Assembly: GCF_002205645.1 (NCBI RefSeq) | Contig: NZ_NIOF01000001.1 | Span: forward strand, 1,210,248 to 1,274,247 | Direction of reading: 5' to 3' | Source of the DNA: Roseateles aquatilis | GTDB taxonomy: Bacteria > Pseudomonadota > Gammaproteobacteria > Burkholderiales > Burkholderiaceae_C | Length of the DNA stretch: 64,000 nucleotides | Part shown: piece after piece, positions 47,187 through 55,697 of the stretch | How the letters are laid out: each line of letters opens with the position of its first letter | Position numbering within the stretch: position 1 is the stretch's first letter | Notes under the pieces: generated by a model | Told to the model about the DNA's origin: nothing | The model's input: the letters and a program-made list of their open reading frames with translations, nothing else | Databases searched by the model: none | Translations under genes and position numbers: made by a program

Positions 47187-48791
47187 ATGCTTTCCTGTCC
47201 CGCCTTGTTGATCAGCGCTCCGGCTTCTGGCCAGGGCAAGACCAGCGTGACCGCTGCGATCGCTCGCTCGGCGCGGCGGCGTGGCTGGCGCGTGCGTGTT
47301 TTCAAGACGGGTCCGGACTACCTGGACCCGATGGTGCTGGAGCGTGCCAGCGGCCACGTGGTCTACCAGCTCGACCTGTTCATGGGCGGCCTTGATCACT
47401 GCCGGGGGTTGCTTGCCGAGGCGGCGAGGGATGCCGACCTGATCCTGGTCGAAGGCGTGATGGGGCTCTTCGACGGCAAGCCCAGCAGCGCCGATCTGGC
47501 GGCTGCGTTCGACCTGCCGGTGCTGGTGGTGCTGGACGCCTCGGCGATGGCGCAGACCTTCGCGGCGTTGGCGACGGGCATGGCGCGATTCAGGACCGAC
47601 ATCCACGTCGCGGGCGTCGTCGCCAACCGGATCGGCAGCGACGCGCATGCGCGCATGGTCGGAGAAGGACTGCCGGACGAACTGCCGCTGATCGCCGCGC
47701 TGAAGCGGGACGCCACGCTCTCGCTGCCCGAGCGGCACCTCGGCCTGGTGCAGGCCTTGGAGCTCCCCGGGCTTGACCAACAGCTCGATCGATGGGCCGA
47801 TGCCTGGGATGCGGCCGAGGCCAGCGCCCCGGCAACAGGCCGCCTCCTGCAGGCCGGCGGCACACCGGAGACAAGCGACCTCCCGAAGGCACGCGACACA
47901 TCGAAGAATGCCGACGTATCGAAGACGGAGGGTCTATCGAAGGGCGGTGGTGTGACGGAGACAGGCGGCCGGGGGCCCCTTTTCGGAAGTCAAGGAAGGA
48001 ATTTGGCTGCCGGGAGGCAGCCAAAGGAGGGACATGGAGAAAAGGGGCCCCCGGGCGCGTGTCTCGCGCTCGGTGAGGGTGGTGAGGACGGTGTGGGCAG
48101 CCGCGGCACCGGCACCGGCAACGGCGACTCCAGGACCGATGGAATCCTTGATCGCCCCCTCCAAGGCCGCCGCATTGCCATCGCCAAGGATGCTTGTTTC
48201 TCCTTCATCTACCCCGCCAACATCGACTTGCTGAAGCAGCTCGGCGCCGAGGTACTCACCTTCAGCCCGATCCACGGCGAGGACCTGCCCACCTGCGACG
48301 CGTTGTGGCTGCCAGGCGGATACCCCGAGCTTCATGCCGAAGTGTTGCGCGCCCATCCCCGGCTGTTCAACGACCTGCGCGCGCACCTGCACGCCGACAG
48401 GCCGCTGCTGGCCGAATGCGGCGGCATGCTGGCGCTGCTCGACCTTCTGACCGACGGCGAGGGTCAAGCGCACCCGATGGCCGGCCTGATGCCGGGCCAG
48501 GCCGCATTGCAGCCGCGTCTGGCCGCGCTGGGCCTGCAATCCATCGACTGGCCTGAAGGCGAGCTCCGCGGCCACACCTTCCATTACTCGACGATGAGCA
48601 CGCCCCTCGCGCCCATCGCCGCGGCGCGCAACCCCAACGCCGGCCGCGCCGCCGAAGCGCTCTACGCACAGGGATCGCTGCGCGCCAGCTACATCCATCA
48701 CTACTTCCCGTCGAACCCGTACGCCGTCGCGTCGTTCTTCGGCGGCACCGCCGCGCCTCGCCTTCAGCCCATTTCACCGACCACGCCATGA
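47187..48791 (+). CDS. cobB: Cobyrinate/hydrogenobyrinate a,c-diamide synthase with expanded linker
   Basis: 534 residues. The N-terminal dethiobiotin-synthetase-like ATPase domain has SAPASGQGKTSVTAAIA, FKTGPDYLDPMV and VEGVMGLFDG. The C-terminal class I amidotransferase domain has Cys in LLAECGGMLALLD and His in YIHHYFPSNPYA. The linker (about residues 220-335) is greatly expanded with degenerate DTSK/DVSK-like repeats and a palindromic element (47971-48052) read in frame. Its stop overlaps the ExbB-like gene. Confidence 0.93.
   Translation: MLSCPALLISAPASGQGKTSVTAAIARSARRRGWRVRVFKTGPDYLDPMVLERASGHVVYQLDLFMGGLDHCRGLLAEAARDADLILVEGVMGLFDGKPSSADLAAAFDLPVLVVLDASAMAQTFAALATGMARFRTDIHVAGVVANRIGSDAHARMVGEGLPDELPLIAALKRDATLSLPERHLGLVQALELPGLDQQLDRWADAWDAAEASAPATGRLLQAGGTPETSDLPKARDTSKNADVSKTEGLSKGGGVTETGGRGPLFGSQGRNLAAGRQPKEGHGEKGPPGACLALGEGGEDGVGSRGTGTGNGDSRTDGILDRPLQGRRIAIAKDACFSFIYPANIDLLKQLGAEVLTFSPIHGEDLPTCDALWLPGGYPELHAEVLRAHPRLFNDLRAHLHADRPLLAECGGMLALLDLLTDGEGQAHPMAGLMPGQAALQPRLAALGLQSIDWPEGELRGHTFHYSTMSTPLAPIAAARNPNAGRAAEALYAQGSLRASYIHHYFPSNPYAVASFFGGTAAPRLQPISPTTP
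47971..48052. repeat. 82-bp palindromic element inserted in frame in cobB
   Basis: The outer arms GGGGGCCCCTTTTC (47971-47984) and their exact complement (48039-48052) enclose a second perfect hairpin, TTTGGCTGCC-GGGA-GGCAGCCAAA (48002-48025). The nested perfect symmetry suggests a REP/MITE-type palindromic unit rather than coding constraint. It lies in the non-conserved linker of CobB and keeps the frame open. No second copy was seen in this window. Confidence 0.75.
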
Positions 48792-49249
48792 CCCTCGAAT
48801 CCGGATTCGCCCATATCGCGCAGGCCTTGCTGTGGCCGGTGCTGATTCTTGTCGCCGTGGGCTTCGTCTACGCGCTGTGGACGGCGGGCGCCACGCTGAT
48901 GGAGGCTGTGCAACGCCGCCGTCCCGGCTTCCGCCAGTTGACGGTGCGCGACGACAGCACCCTCGACGCGCTTGAATTGCAGATCGTGCGCCGCCTGGAG
49001 GCGCCGCGACTGCTGGGCCGCGTCGCCCCGCTGCTGGGCCTGATCGCCACGATGGTGCCGCTGGGCCCGGCGCTGCAGAGCGTGGCCGCGGGACAGGGCC
49101 AGCAGGCGCTCGCGGTGTTCAGCTCGGCGTTCTCCGGCGTCGTGCTGGCACTGGCGGCCGCGGCGATCGCGCTGGTGGTGTATTCGGTCCGTCGTCGCTG
49201 GCTGCTGGCCGAGCTGCTGGTCGTCAAGGCCGAGAAAGGCTGGGCATGA
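48788..49249 (+). CDS. MotA/TolQ/ExbB-type proton channel subunit in cobalamin operon
   Basis: 153 residues with three membrane helices (about 13-34, 76-100, 106-134). The last two match the MotA/TolQ/ExbB pattern (LLGRVAPLLGLIATMVPLGPAL, then FSSAFSGVVLALAAAAIAL). Overlaps of 4 bases join it to cobB before and the DUF2149 gene after. It probably forms a proton-driven motor with the DUF2149 protein to energise the CobN-like protein, as proposed for HmuSTUV-type clusters; this is inference. Confidence 0.85.
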   Translation: MTLESGFAHIAQALLWPVLILVAVGFVYALWTAGATLMEAVQRRRPGFRQLTVRDDSTLDALELQIVRRLEAPRLLGRVAPLLGLIATMVPLGPALQSVAAGQGQQALAVFSSAFSGVVLALAAAAIALVVYSVRRRWLLAELLVVKAEKGWA

Positions 49250-49614
49250 GCCGCCGCCTGTCCATCCTCGACGAGGAGGACGACGATCCGATGCTCTCCG
49301 CGGTGAACCTCGTGGACGTGTTCCTGGTGCTGGTCGTCGCGCTGCTCACCGCGGTGGCGCTGCAGCAGCAGTCCCAGGCCAACGAAACGGTGATCCGCAA
49401 CGCCGGCCAGCCCGACATGGAAATCGTCGTGCGCAAGGACGGCCAGGAGATCAAGTACCGCGGCAACGGCGGCAGCGCCGAGGGCCAGGGCGAACGCGCC
49501 GGCGTGGCCTATCGCCTGAAGGACGGCAGCATCATCTACGTGCCCGAGGCCGGCGAGGGCGCGGTGCCCGGCGCTCCTGCGGCCCCCGCCGCCCCGGGGC
49601 CGGCCCGGCCATGA
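49246..49614 (+). CDS. DUF2149 protein, ExbD/TolR-like partner
   Basis: 122 residues. A single membrane helix (about 20-42) carries an Asp at its start (AVNLVDVFLVLVVALL), as ExbD and TolR do. A small periplasmic domain follows (MEIVVRKDGQEIKYRGNGG, VAYRLKDGSIIYVPE), then a Pro/Ala tail. DUF2149 genes regularly sit beside ExbB-like and CobN-like genes. It is coupled to both by 4-base overlaps. Confidence 0.82.
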   Translation: MSRRLSILDEEDDDPMLSAVNLVDVFLVLVVALLTAVALQQQSQANETVIRNAGQPDMEIVVRKDGQEIKYRGNGGSAEGQGERAGVAYRLKDGSIIYVPEAGEGAVPGAPAAPAAPGPARP

Positions 49615-52600
49615 CGCGCGGCTCCTGGCTGGCGCGCGTCATGCGGGCGGCGCTGTGCGCGCCGATGCTCGGCATCGCCATCGCATCGCCACCGATGGCG
49701 CGGACCGCGGGGGCCTCGGCCGCGGGCTCGTCGCCGGCCGCCTCTCATGCCGCGACCCTTGCTGCGTCCGCTGCGCCCGCGGCGGCCGCCATGTCGCGGC
49801 TGCTGTTCCTCAGCGTCGACATCACACCCGCCGCCAAGCACGCGCTGATCGATCGCGAGGCCCGGGCCGCCGGCTTCCAGGTGCGCCAACTGGAGTACCC
49901 GTTGCGCGGCGCGCCCGTCGAGCACGACCCCGTGCTGGAACGTGCGTTGCGCGAGGCCGACCTCGTGTGGATCGACGCCCCGCACGCCACCGCGGATGCG
50001 CGACTGCACCAGATTCTGGACACCGCCCTTCAGCGTGCCGCGCTGCCGGCGTCACGCGTCCTCTGGATCCCCGCCGGCGAGCCCGCCGCCGCCGATCGCA
50101 GCCCGCGCGGCTACCTGCAGGCCGGTGGCCCCGTCAACACGCAGGCCGCCTTCGCGATGGCCCGCGCGCAACTGGACGGTCGCCCGCCGCCCGACCTCGG
50201 CCCACCGCAACTGGTGCCTCAGCGCGGCATCTACGCGCCCGGCGCGCCGCACCTCTTCGCCGACATCGGCGCATTCCAGTCCTGGGCTTCCCGGCAAGGG
50301 CTGCGTGGCGAGCCCGTGGCACTGCTGCTGCATCGCTACCACTTCGTGCAAGGCAACACCGCCTGGCTGGACCGTTGGCTGGCGATGTTCCGCGAACGTG
50401 GCCTGCTGGCCTACGCCGCGTTCAGCGGTCAGTTGAGCGACAAGCCGCTCACCGAGCTTCTGGAGCGCGACGGCCACGTGCAAGCCCGCGTCATCGTCAA
50501 CCACAGCCTGCTGCCGCAGGGCGCGACGCTGCAACCGCTGTTCGAGCGCTGGGGCGTGCCTGTCCTGCAGACTCAGCCCTATCGTCAGGACGGCGCCGCC
50601 GCGTGGGAGGCCAGCGAGACCGGCCTGGCGCAATCGGACATCCCGTTCTACTTCGCGCAGCCGGAAGCGGCAGGGTTGATCGATCCGGTCGTCGTCGTCG
50701 CGCACCCGCGGCAGGGCGAGCCGGAGCTGATCGACCGCCAGGCCGCCAGCGTCGTCGGCAAGTCGGCGCGGCTGGTCGCGCTGCAGACGCAGCCGGCGCC
50801 ACGGAAACGGCTGGTCGCCTTCGTCTACAACTATCCGCCGGGCGGCAGCAACTTCGGCGCCTCGTTCCTGAACGTGCCTCGCAGTCTGGCGCGCGTCAGC
50901 CAGGGCCTGAAGGACGCGGGCTACGCCGTCACGCCGATGGCGGAGGCCGACTGGATCGCAGGCCTCAAGCCGATGCTGTCCGCGTACTACCCCGGCACCG
51001 ATCCGCGCGCGTTGCTCGATGCCGGACAGGCCGAGGCGCTGCCGCTGGCCGAGTACACCGCCTGGTTCGACGCCCTGCCGCGGTCGGTGCGCGATCCCAT
51101 CGTCGCACGCTGGGGGCCGCCCGCGAGCAGCCGTTATGTCGTGCGCCACGACGGTCGACCGGTCTTCGTGATCCCGCGCCTGCACCTGGGCGCGCTGGAC
51201 GTGCTGCCGCAGCCCCCGCGCGAGGAGACCTTGCGCAACGGCCAGGACCCGTTCATGCATCGCAGCAGGACGCCGCTGTCTCATCACTACCTGGCCACCT
51301 ACCTGTGGGCGCGCCGAGCCGACGCGGTGATCCACTTCGGCACGCACGGCACGCAGGAATGGGCACCGGGCAAGCTGCGCGGGCCCGATGTCTTCGACCC
51401 GGTCTGGTTGCCGCTGGGCGACGTGCCGGTGATCTACCCCTACATCGTGGACAACCTCGGCGAGGCGATGACCGCCAAGCGCCGGGGCCGCGCGCTGCTG
51501 GTGAGCCACCGCACGCCCAGCTTCGCGCCGGCCGGCTTCAACGCCCGCATGGCGCGCATGCACGAGCTGATGCACGAGTGGGAGACCGTCGATCCCGGCC
51601 CGACCCGACAGGGGCTGGAGCGCGAGATGCTGACCCAGTTCGTCGAACACAACCTGCATCGCGACCTGGGCTGGACGTCGGAACGCATCGCGGCCGATTT
51701 CAGCGGCTTCCTGGAGCTGCTGCACCCCTTCCTGGACCGGCTGGCGCAGAGCTCGCAGCCGCAGGGGCTGGCGGTCTTCGGCGTCGTGCCCGACGAGGCG
51801 CGGCGCCACGGCAGCATTCTTCAGCTGCTGCGCGTGCCGCTGATCGAAGCCCTGGGCGAGGACATCGACGAAGCCTTCCTGATCGACCATGCGGGCGTCG
51901 CCAAGGCGCGTCCGGCGCGCTGGCTGGCATTGGCGCTGCGGGACGCCGACGCGGCCAGCCGGCTCGACCTGCGGCCGTCGGCCTGCGTGGTCGGGCATGC
52001 GGCATCGGCATCGGCGACGGCATCAGCGGCGGCCTCGCCCGCCCCGTCCCCGGCCGTTGGCGCGGACGCCTGCGGCGATGGATTCGTCCCCAATCGCGCC
52101 GCGCGCAAGCCGATCGACCAGGCAGCGCTGCACGAACTCGCGCTGCGCGCGCAGGAGATGGAAGCGCGCCTGGCGGTCGAGGGCGAGATGCCCGGCCTGC
52201 TGCGCGCGCTCGACGGCCGGTTTCTCCCGGCCGCCTATGGCGGTGACCTGCTGCGCAATCCGGAGAGCGTGCCGACCGGTCGCAACCTGACCGGGCTGGA
52301 CCCCGCCCGGCTGCCCACGCGCCAGGCTTACGACGCCGCGCAGGCGCTGTTCCGGCGCTGGTACGACGCGCAGGCCCGCGCGGGCACGGCACCGCGCAGG
52401 CTGGCGCTGTCGCTGTGGGCCGGCGAGACGCTGCGCCACCAGGGGGTGATGGAAGCGCAGGCGCTGGTGGCGCTGGGCGCGATGCCGGTATGGGACGCGA
52501 CCGGGCGCCCCACGTCGATCCGCCTGCTGACGCCGACCGAATTGGGCCGGCCGCGCGTGGACGTGCTGCTGTCCGTGACGGGCTCCTACCGAGACCAGTT

Positions 52601-53858
52601 CCCCGCGCTGATGAAGCTGATCGACCAGGCGGTCGCCGCCGCGGGCGCGGCCGAGCCGGACAACGCCATCGCGGACAACAACCGTGCGGTCGCCGCCGAG
52701 CTGCGACGGGCCGGCCTGCCGCCGGCGCGAGCGCTGCAACTGGCGCAGGCCCGCGTCTTCGGCAACGCCGCCGGCGATTACGGCACCGGCATCGCCGACG
52801 CGGTGCAGGACGACGGCCTGAAGCGCAAGGACGGCCAGGCCGACCCACGCCTGGGCCAGTTGTTCCTGACGGCGATGAGCCAGCCCTACGTCGACGGCGA
52901 GCCGCTGGCGGTGCCGCCTGCCCAGGCACGCGAGGCGCTGGGCGCGCACCTGCGGCACGCCGACGCGGCGCTGATGTCGCGCAGCAGCCACCTCTACGCG
53001 ATGGTCAGCAGCGACGACCCGTTCCAGTACCTGGGCGGCCTGGCCGCCGCGGCCCGGGTGGCCGGCAACACCCGGGGCCTCGGCCTGTACGTGAGCCAGT
53101 TGCAGGACGCCGCGGAGACCCACACCGAAAGCGCCTCGCAGGCGATCGCGATGGAAATGCAGAGCCGTTACCTGCACCCCGGCTGGCTGCAGGCGCAGAA
53201 GGCCGAGGGCTGGGCCGGCGCGCTGCAGGTCTTGAAGGCGGTGCAGTACAGCTTCGGCTGGCAGCACATCGCGCCGGGCACCGTGCGGCCGGACCATTGG
53301 CAGAGCTTCTACGACGTACTGGTCAAGGACCGGCATCGGCTCGGCCTGCCCGAGTGGCTGAAGCAGAACCCGCAGGCCTACGCGCAGGCGCTGGAGCGGC
53401 TGGTGCAGGCCGACCGCATGGGCTACTGGCAACCCGACGCGCAGACGCGCCGCGAGCTGGCCACGCTGTATCGCGACCTGACCCGCGCCGCGCCGCTGAA
53501 CAACGAGCTGGCCGGGGTACGGCGCTGGGCCGCCGACCAGTTGCCGCAGTCCGCGCGCCCGGCCGCGCCCGTCCCGGCCACCCGGCCCGAGGCAAGGGCG
53601 CGCGACGAGGCCGTCGCGCGCGCCGTGCCGACGGTGCGCGGGCTCGCGCTGCGGCAAGTCCCGAAGGACACGCCGCGGCGCGCGCCGGCCGGCTCGATCG
53701 CCCGGACGCTGGAGCAGGCGCTGGCCTGGATCGCGATGGCGCTGCTGATGTGCGGCGGCGCGCTCTGGCAAGCCCGGCAGGCCGCCAGGGCCGGAGACCA
53801 CGGCACGCGGCCCATGAACGCCCACCCCGCCATCCCCCGCCTGCAAGGCGCCCCATGA
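49611..53858 (+). CDS. cobN: CobN/HmuS-like chelatase, exported and membrane-anchored
   Basis: 1415 residues. A signal-peptide-like N-terminus and Ala-rich stretch (1-60) precede the CobN/Mg-chelatase H fold: VAFVYNYPPGGSNFGASFLNVPRSL (in pieces, about 402-426), IHFGTHGTQEW, YPYIVDNLGEAMTAKRRG and DDPFQYLGG. A membrane helix ends it (about 1369-1388). Classical CobN is cytoplasmic and works with CobS and CobT, which are absent here. The layout with ExbB-like and DUF2149 genes matches the HmuS type. It may insert or remove metal from a corrin in the periplasm. Confidence 0.85.
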   Translation: MTRGSWLARVMRAALCAPMLGIAIASPPMARTAGASAAGSSPAASHAATLAASAAPAAAAMSRLLFLSVDITPAAKHALIDREARAAGFQVRQLEYPLRGAPVEHDPVLERALREADLVWIDAPHATADARLHQILDTALQRAALPASRVLWIPAGEPAAADRSPRGYLQAGGPVNTQAAFAMARAQLDGRPPPDLGPPQLVPQRGIYAPGAPHLFADIGAFQSWASRQGLRGEPVALLLHRYHFVQGNTAWLDRWLAMFRERGLLAYAAFSGQLSDKPLTELLERDGHVQARVIVNHSLLPQGATLQPLFERWGVPVLQTQPYRQDGAAAWEASETGLAQSDIPFYFAQPEAAGLIDPVVVVAHPRQGEPELIDRQAASVVGKSARLVALQTQPAPRKRLVAFVYNYPPGGSNFGASFLNVPRSLARVSQGLKDAGYAVTPMAEADWIAGLKPMLSAYYPGTDPRALLDAGQAEALPLAEYTAWFDALPRSVRDPIVARWGPPASSRYVVRHDGRPVFVIPRLHLGALDVLPQPPREETLRNGQDPFMHRSRTPLSHHYLATYLWARRADAVIHFGTHGTQEWAPGKLRGPDVFDPVWLPLGDVPVIYPYIVDNLGEAMTAKRRGRALLVSHRTPSFAPAGFNARMARMHELMHEWETVDPGPTRQGLEREMLTQFVEHNLHRDLGWTSERIAADFSGFLELLHPFLDRLAQSSQPQGLAVFGVVPDEARRHGSILQLLRVPLIEALGEDIDEAFLIDHAGVAKARPARWLALALRDADAASRLDLRPSACVVGHAASASATASAAASPAPSPAVGADACGDGFVPNRAARKPIDQAALHELALRAQEMEARLAVEGEMPGLLRALDGRFLPAAYGGDLLRNPESVPTGRNLTGLDPARLPTRQAYDAAQALFRRWYDAQARAGTAPRRLALSLWAGETLRHQGVMEAQALVALGAMPVWDATGRPTSIRLLTPTELGRPRVDVLLSVTGSYRDQFPALMKLIDQAVAAAGAAEPDNAIADNNRAVAAELRRAGLPPARALQLAQARVFGNAAGDYGTGIADAVQDDGLKRKDGQADPRLGQLFLTAMSQPYVDGEPLAVPPAQAREALGAHLRHADAALMSRSSHLYAMVSSDDPFQYLGGLAAAARVAGNTRGLGLYVSQLQDAAETHTESASQAIAMEMQSRYLHPGWLQAQKAEGWAGALQVLKAVQYSFGWQHIAPGTVRPDHWQSFYDVLVKDRHRLGLPEWLKQNPQAYAQALERLVQADRMGYWQPDAQTRRELATLYRDLTRAAPLNNELAGVRRWAADQLPQSARPAAPVPATRPEARARDEAVARAVPTVRGLALRQVPKDTPRRAPAGSIARTLEQALAWIAMALLMCGGALWQARQAARAGDHGTRPMNAHPAIPRLQGAP

Positions 53859-53912
53859 CCGCCGGCCCCGGCACGGGCCGGACCGTGCCGCCACTCTCAG
53901 GAATCACCAGAC

Positions 53913-54482
53913 ATGGAAATCGAAAAGCCCCCCGTCGACCGCGAACGCATCATCCCGACCGCCGAGCGCCGCGGCCTGATCCTCGTCCACACCGGCAACG
54001 GCAAGGGCAAGAGCACGGCCGCCTTCGGCCTGGCGCTGCGCGCGCACGGGCGCGGCAAGGCGGTGCACATCTACCAGTTCATGAAGGTGCCCAGCGCGCG
54101 CTTCGGCGAGCACCGCCTGTTCGAGCAGATCGGCGTGCCGATCGAGGGCCTGGGGGACGGCTTCTCGTGGAAGAGCAAGGACCTGGATCATTCGGCACAA
54201 CTGGCACGCGACGGCTGGGAGCGCGCGAAGGCGACCATCCTGGGCGGCGAGCACTTCCTGGTCGTGCTCGACGAGATCATGTATCCGCTTCGTTACGGCT
54301 GGTTGCCGCTGGAGCCGGTGCTGCAGACGCTGCGCGAGCGCCCCTCCCACGTGCATGTGTGCCTGACCGGCCGGGGCGCGCCGCAGGAGCTGATCGACCT
54401 CGCCGACACCGTCACGGAAATGACGATGGTGAAACATCATTTCAAGGCCGGAGTGCCTGCGCAGCGAGGCATTGAGGATTAA
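53913..54482 (+). CDS. cobO: Cob(I)yrinic acid a,c-diamide adenosyltransferase
   Basis: 189 residues of the CobA/CobO/BtuR family: P-loop HTGNGKGKSTAAFG (about 30-43), HIYQFMK, VVLDEIMYPLRYGWL and LTGRGAPQELIDLAD. It transfers the 5'-deoxyadenosyl group from ATP to the reduced cobalt. It lies 54 bp after cobN in the same direction. Confidence 0.96.
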   Translation: MEIEKPPVDRERIIPTAERRGLILVHTGNGKGKSTAAFGLALRAHGRGKAVHIYQFMKVPSARFGEHRLFEQIGVPIEGLGDGFSWKSKDLDHSAQLARDGWERAKATILGGEHFLVVLDEIMYPLRYGWLPLEPVLQTLRERPSHVHVCLTGRGAPQELIDLADTVTEMTMVKHHFKAGVPAQRGIED

Positions 54483-54569
54483 GCTGCGCCGCTTTCGTGG
54501 CCTCGTTCCAATGCGAGCCTGGACTCCAGCCCCAAGCCCATCCCACCGCTGAGCCGACCCTTACAGACC

Positions 54570-55697
54570 ATGCTTTCGATGTCCTGGCTGCTGGCATGGG
54601 CGATCCCCGTCGCCCTGCTGCTCGACCGACTCTTCGGCGAGCCGCCCGCGGCCGTGCATCCGGTCGTGGGCATGGGGCGGTTCCTGGGGCTCTTCGGCGA
54701 CCGGCTTTGCGCGCTGCGGCCCGCCGCCGCGCTCATCGGCGGCGCGCTCGTGTGGACGATCGGCGTGGTGCTGGTCGCCGCGATCGCGATCGCCGTCGAG
54801 AACGTGGTGATCTACGGGCTCGCGCCCTGGCTCGGCGGCTGGCGCCTCGCGCTCGCGGCGCTGCTGCTGGGTCTCGCGCTCAAGCCGATGCTGGCGTGGC
54901 GCATGCTGCGCGACGAGGTCGCGGCGGTGGAAGCGGCGCTCGGGCGATCGCTCGACGAAGGCCGCGAGCGACTCTCGCGCCTGGTGAGCCGCGACACGCG
55001 CCGACTCTCCGCGACCGAGGTCCGCGAAACCGCCATCGAGACGCTCGCCGAGAACCTCAACGATTCCGTCATCGCGCCGCTGTTCTGGTTCATAGTGGCC
55101 GGACTGCCGGGCGCGGCCGTCTATCGTTTCGCCAACACGGCCGATGCGATGTGGGGCTATCGCGGCCGCTGGGAATGGGCCGGCAAGTGGGCCGCGCGCG
55201 CCGACGACGCGCTGTCGTGGATCCCGGCCCGGCTCACCGGCCTGGCAATGATCGCGCCGCGTCCGGCGCTGCTGGGCCCGCTGTGGCGCGAGGCCGGCCG
55301 CACGCCCTCTCCCAACGGCGGCTGGCCGATGGGCGCGATGGCGCTGCGGCTCGACCGCGCGCTGAGCAAGCCCGGTCACTACCGGCTGCATCCGACGGGC
55401 GGCGAGGTGACGGCGGCCGACTCGGCCACCGCCACGCGCATCGCCGGCCGCACGATGCTGGCGCTGGCCGTGCTGCTGGTGCTCGGCGCCGCGGCCATGC
55501 GAGGGGGCATGCACGGCGGCCTGATCGGCGGCCTGCGCGGCGGCATCGGCCTGGGCCCGGGCATGAACACGGACACGCGCCCCGGATCGACCACGCGCGT
55601 GAGCACCGGCCTCATCGAGGGCATCGAGGGCATCGAGGGCATCGAGGGCATCGAGCATGTCGGCGGCCTCGCGAGCTTGCAAGGAGTGACTGCATGA
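54570..55697 (+). CDS. cbiB: Adenosylcobinamide-phosphate synthase CbiB
   Basis: 375 residues, integral membrane. Conserved: LLDRLFGEPPAAVHPVVGMGR, RETAIETLAENLNDSVIAPLFW, GLPGAAVYRFANTADAMWGYRG and PNGGWPMGAMALRL. It attaches the aminopropanol arm to adenosylcobyric acid. The last about 70 residues are Gly-rich and include a GIEGIE repeat from a 9-bp tandem array. Its stop overlaps the next gene. Confidence 0.94.
   Translation: MLSMSWLLAWAIPVALLLDRLFGEPPAAVHPVVGMGRFLGLFGDRLCALRPAAALIGGALVWTIGVVLVAAIAIAVENVVIYGLAPWLGGWRLALAALLLGLALKPMLAWRMLRDEVAAVEAALGRSLDEGRERLSRLVSRDTRRLSATEVRETAIETLAENLNDSVIAPLFWFIVAGLPGAAVYRFANTADAMWGYRGRWEWAGKWAARADDALSWIPARLTGLAMIAPRPALLGPLWREAGRTPSPNGGWPMGAMALRLDRALSKPGHYRLHPTGGEVTAADSATATRIAGRTMLALAVLLVLGAAAMRGGMHGGLIGGLRGGIGLGPGMNTDTRPGSTTRVSTGLIEGIEGIEGIEGIEHVGGLASLQGVTA
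55613..55655. repeat. 9-bp tandem repeat in the cbiB 3' end
   Basis: Nearly five copies of CATCGAGGG start at 55613, each adding an in-frame GIE tripeptide. Copy number could vary without breaking the frame. Confidence 0.9.

Noticed and set aside
47971..48052. The cobB palindrome as a transcription terminator or gene break
   Set aside because: It lacks a U tract, is inside a continuous frame and both CobB domains remain in the same frame.
55613..55655. Tandem repeats as a CRISPR array
   Set aside because: Units are 9 bp with no spacers.
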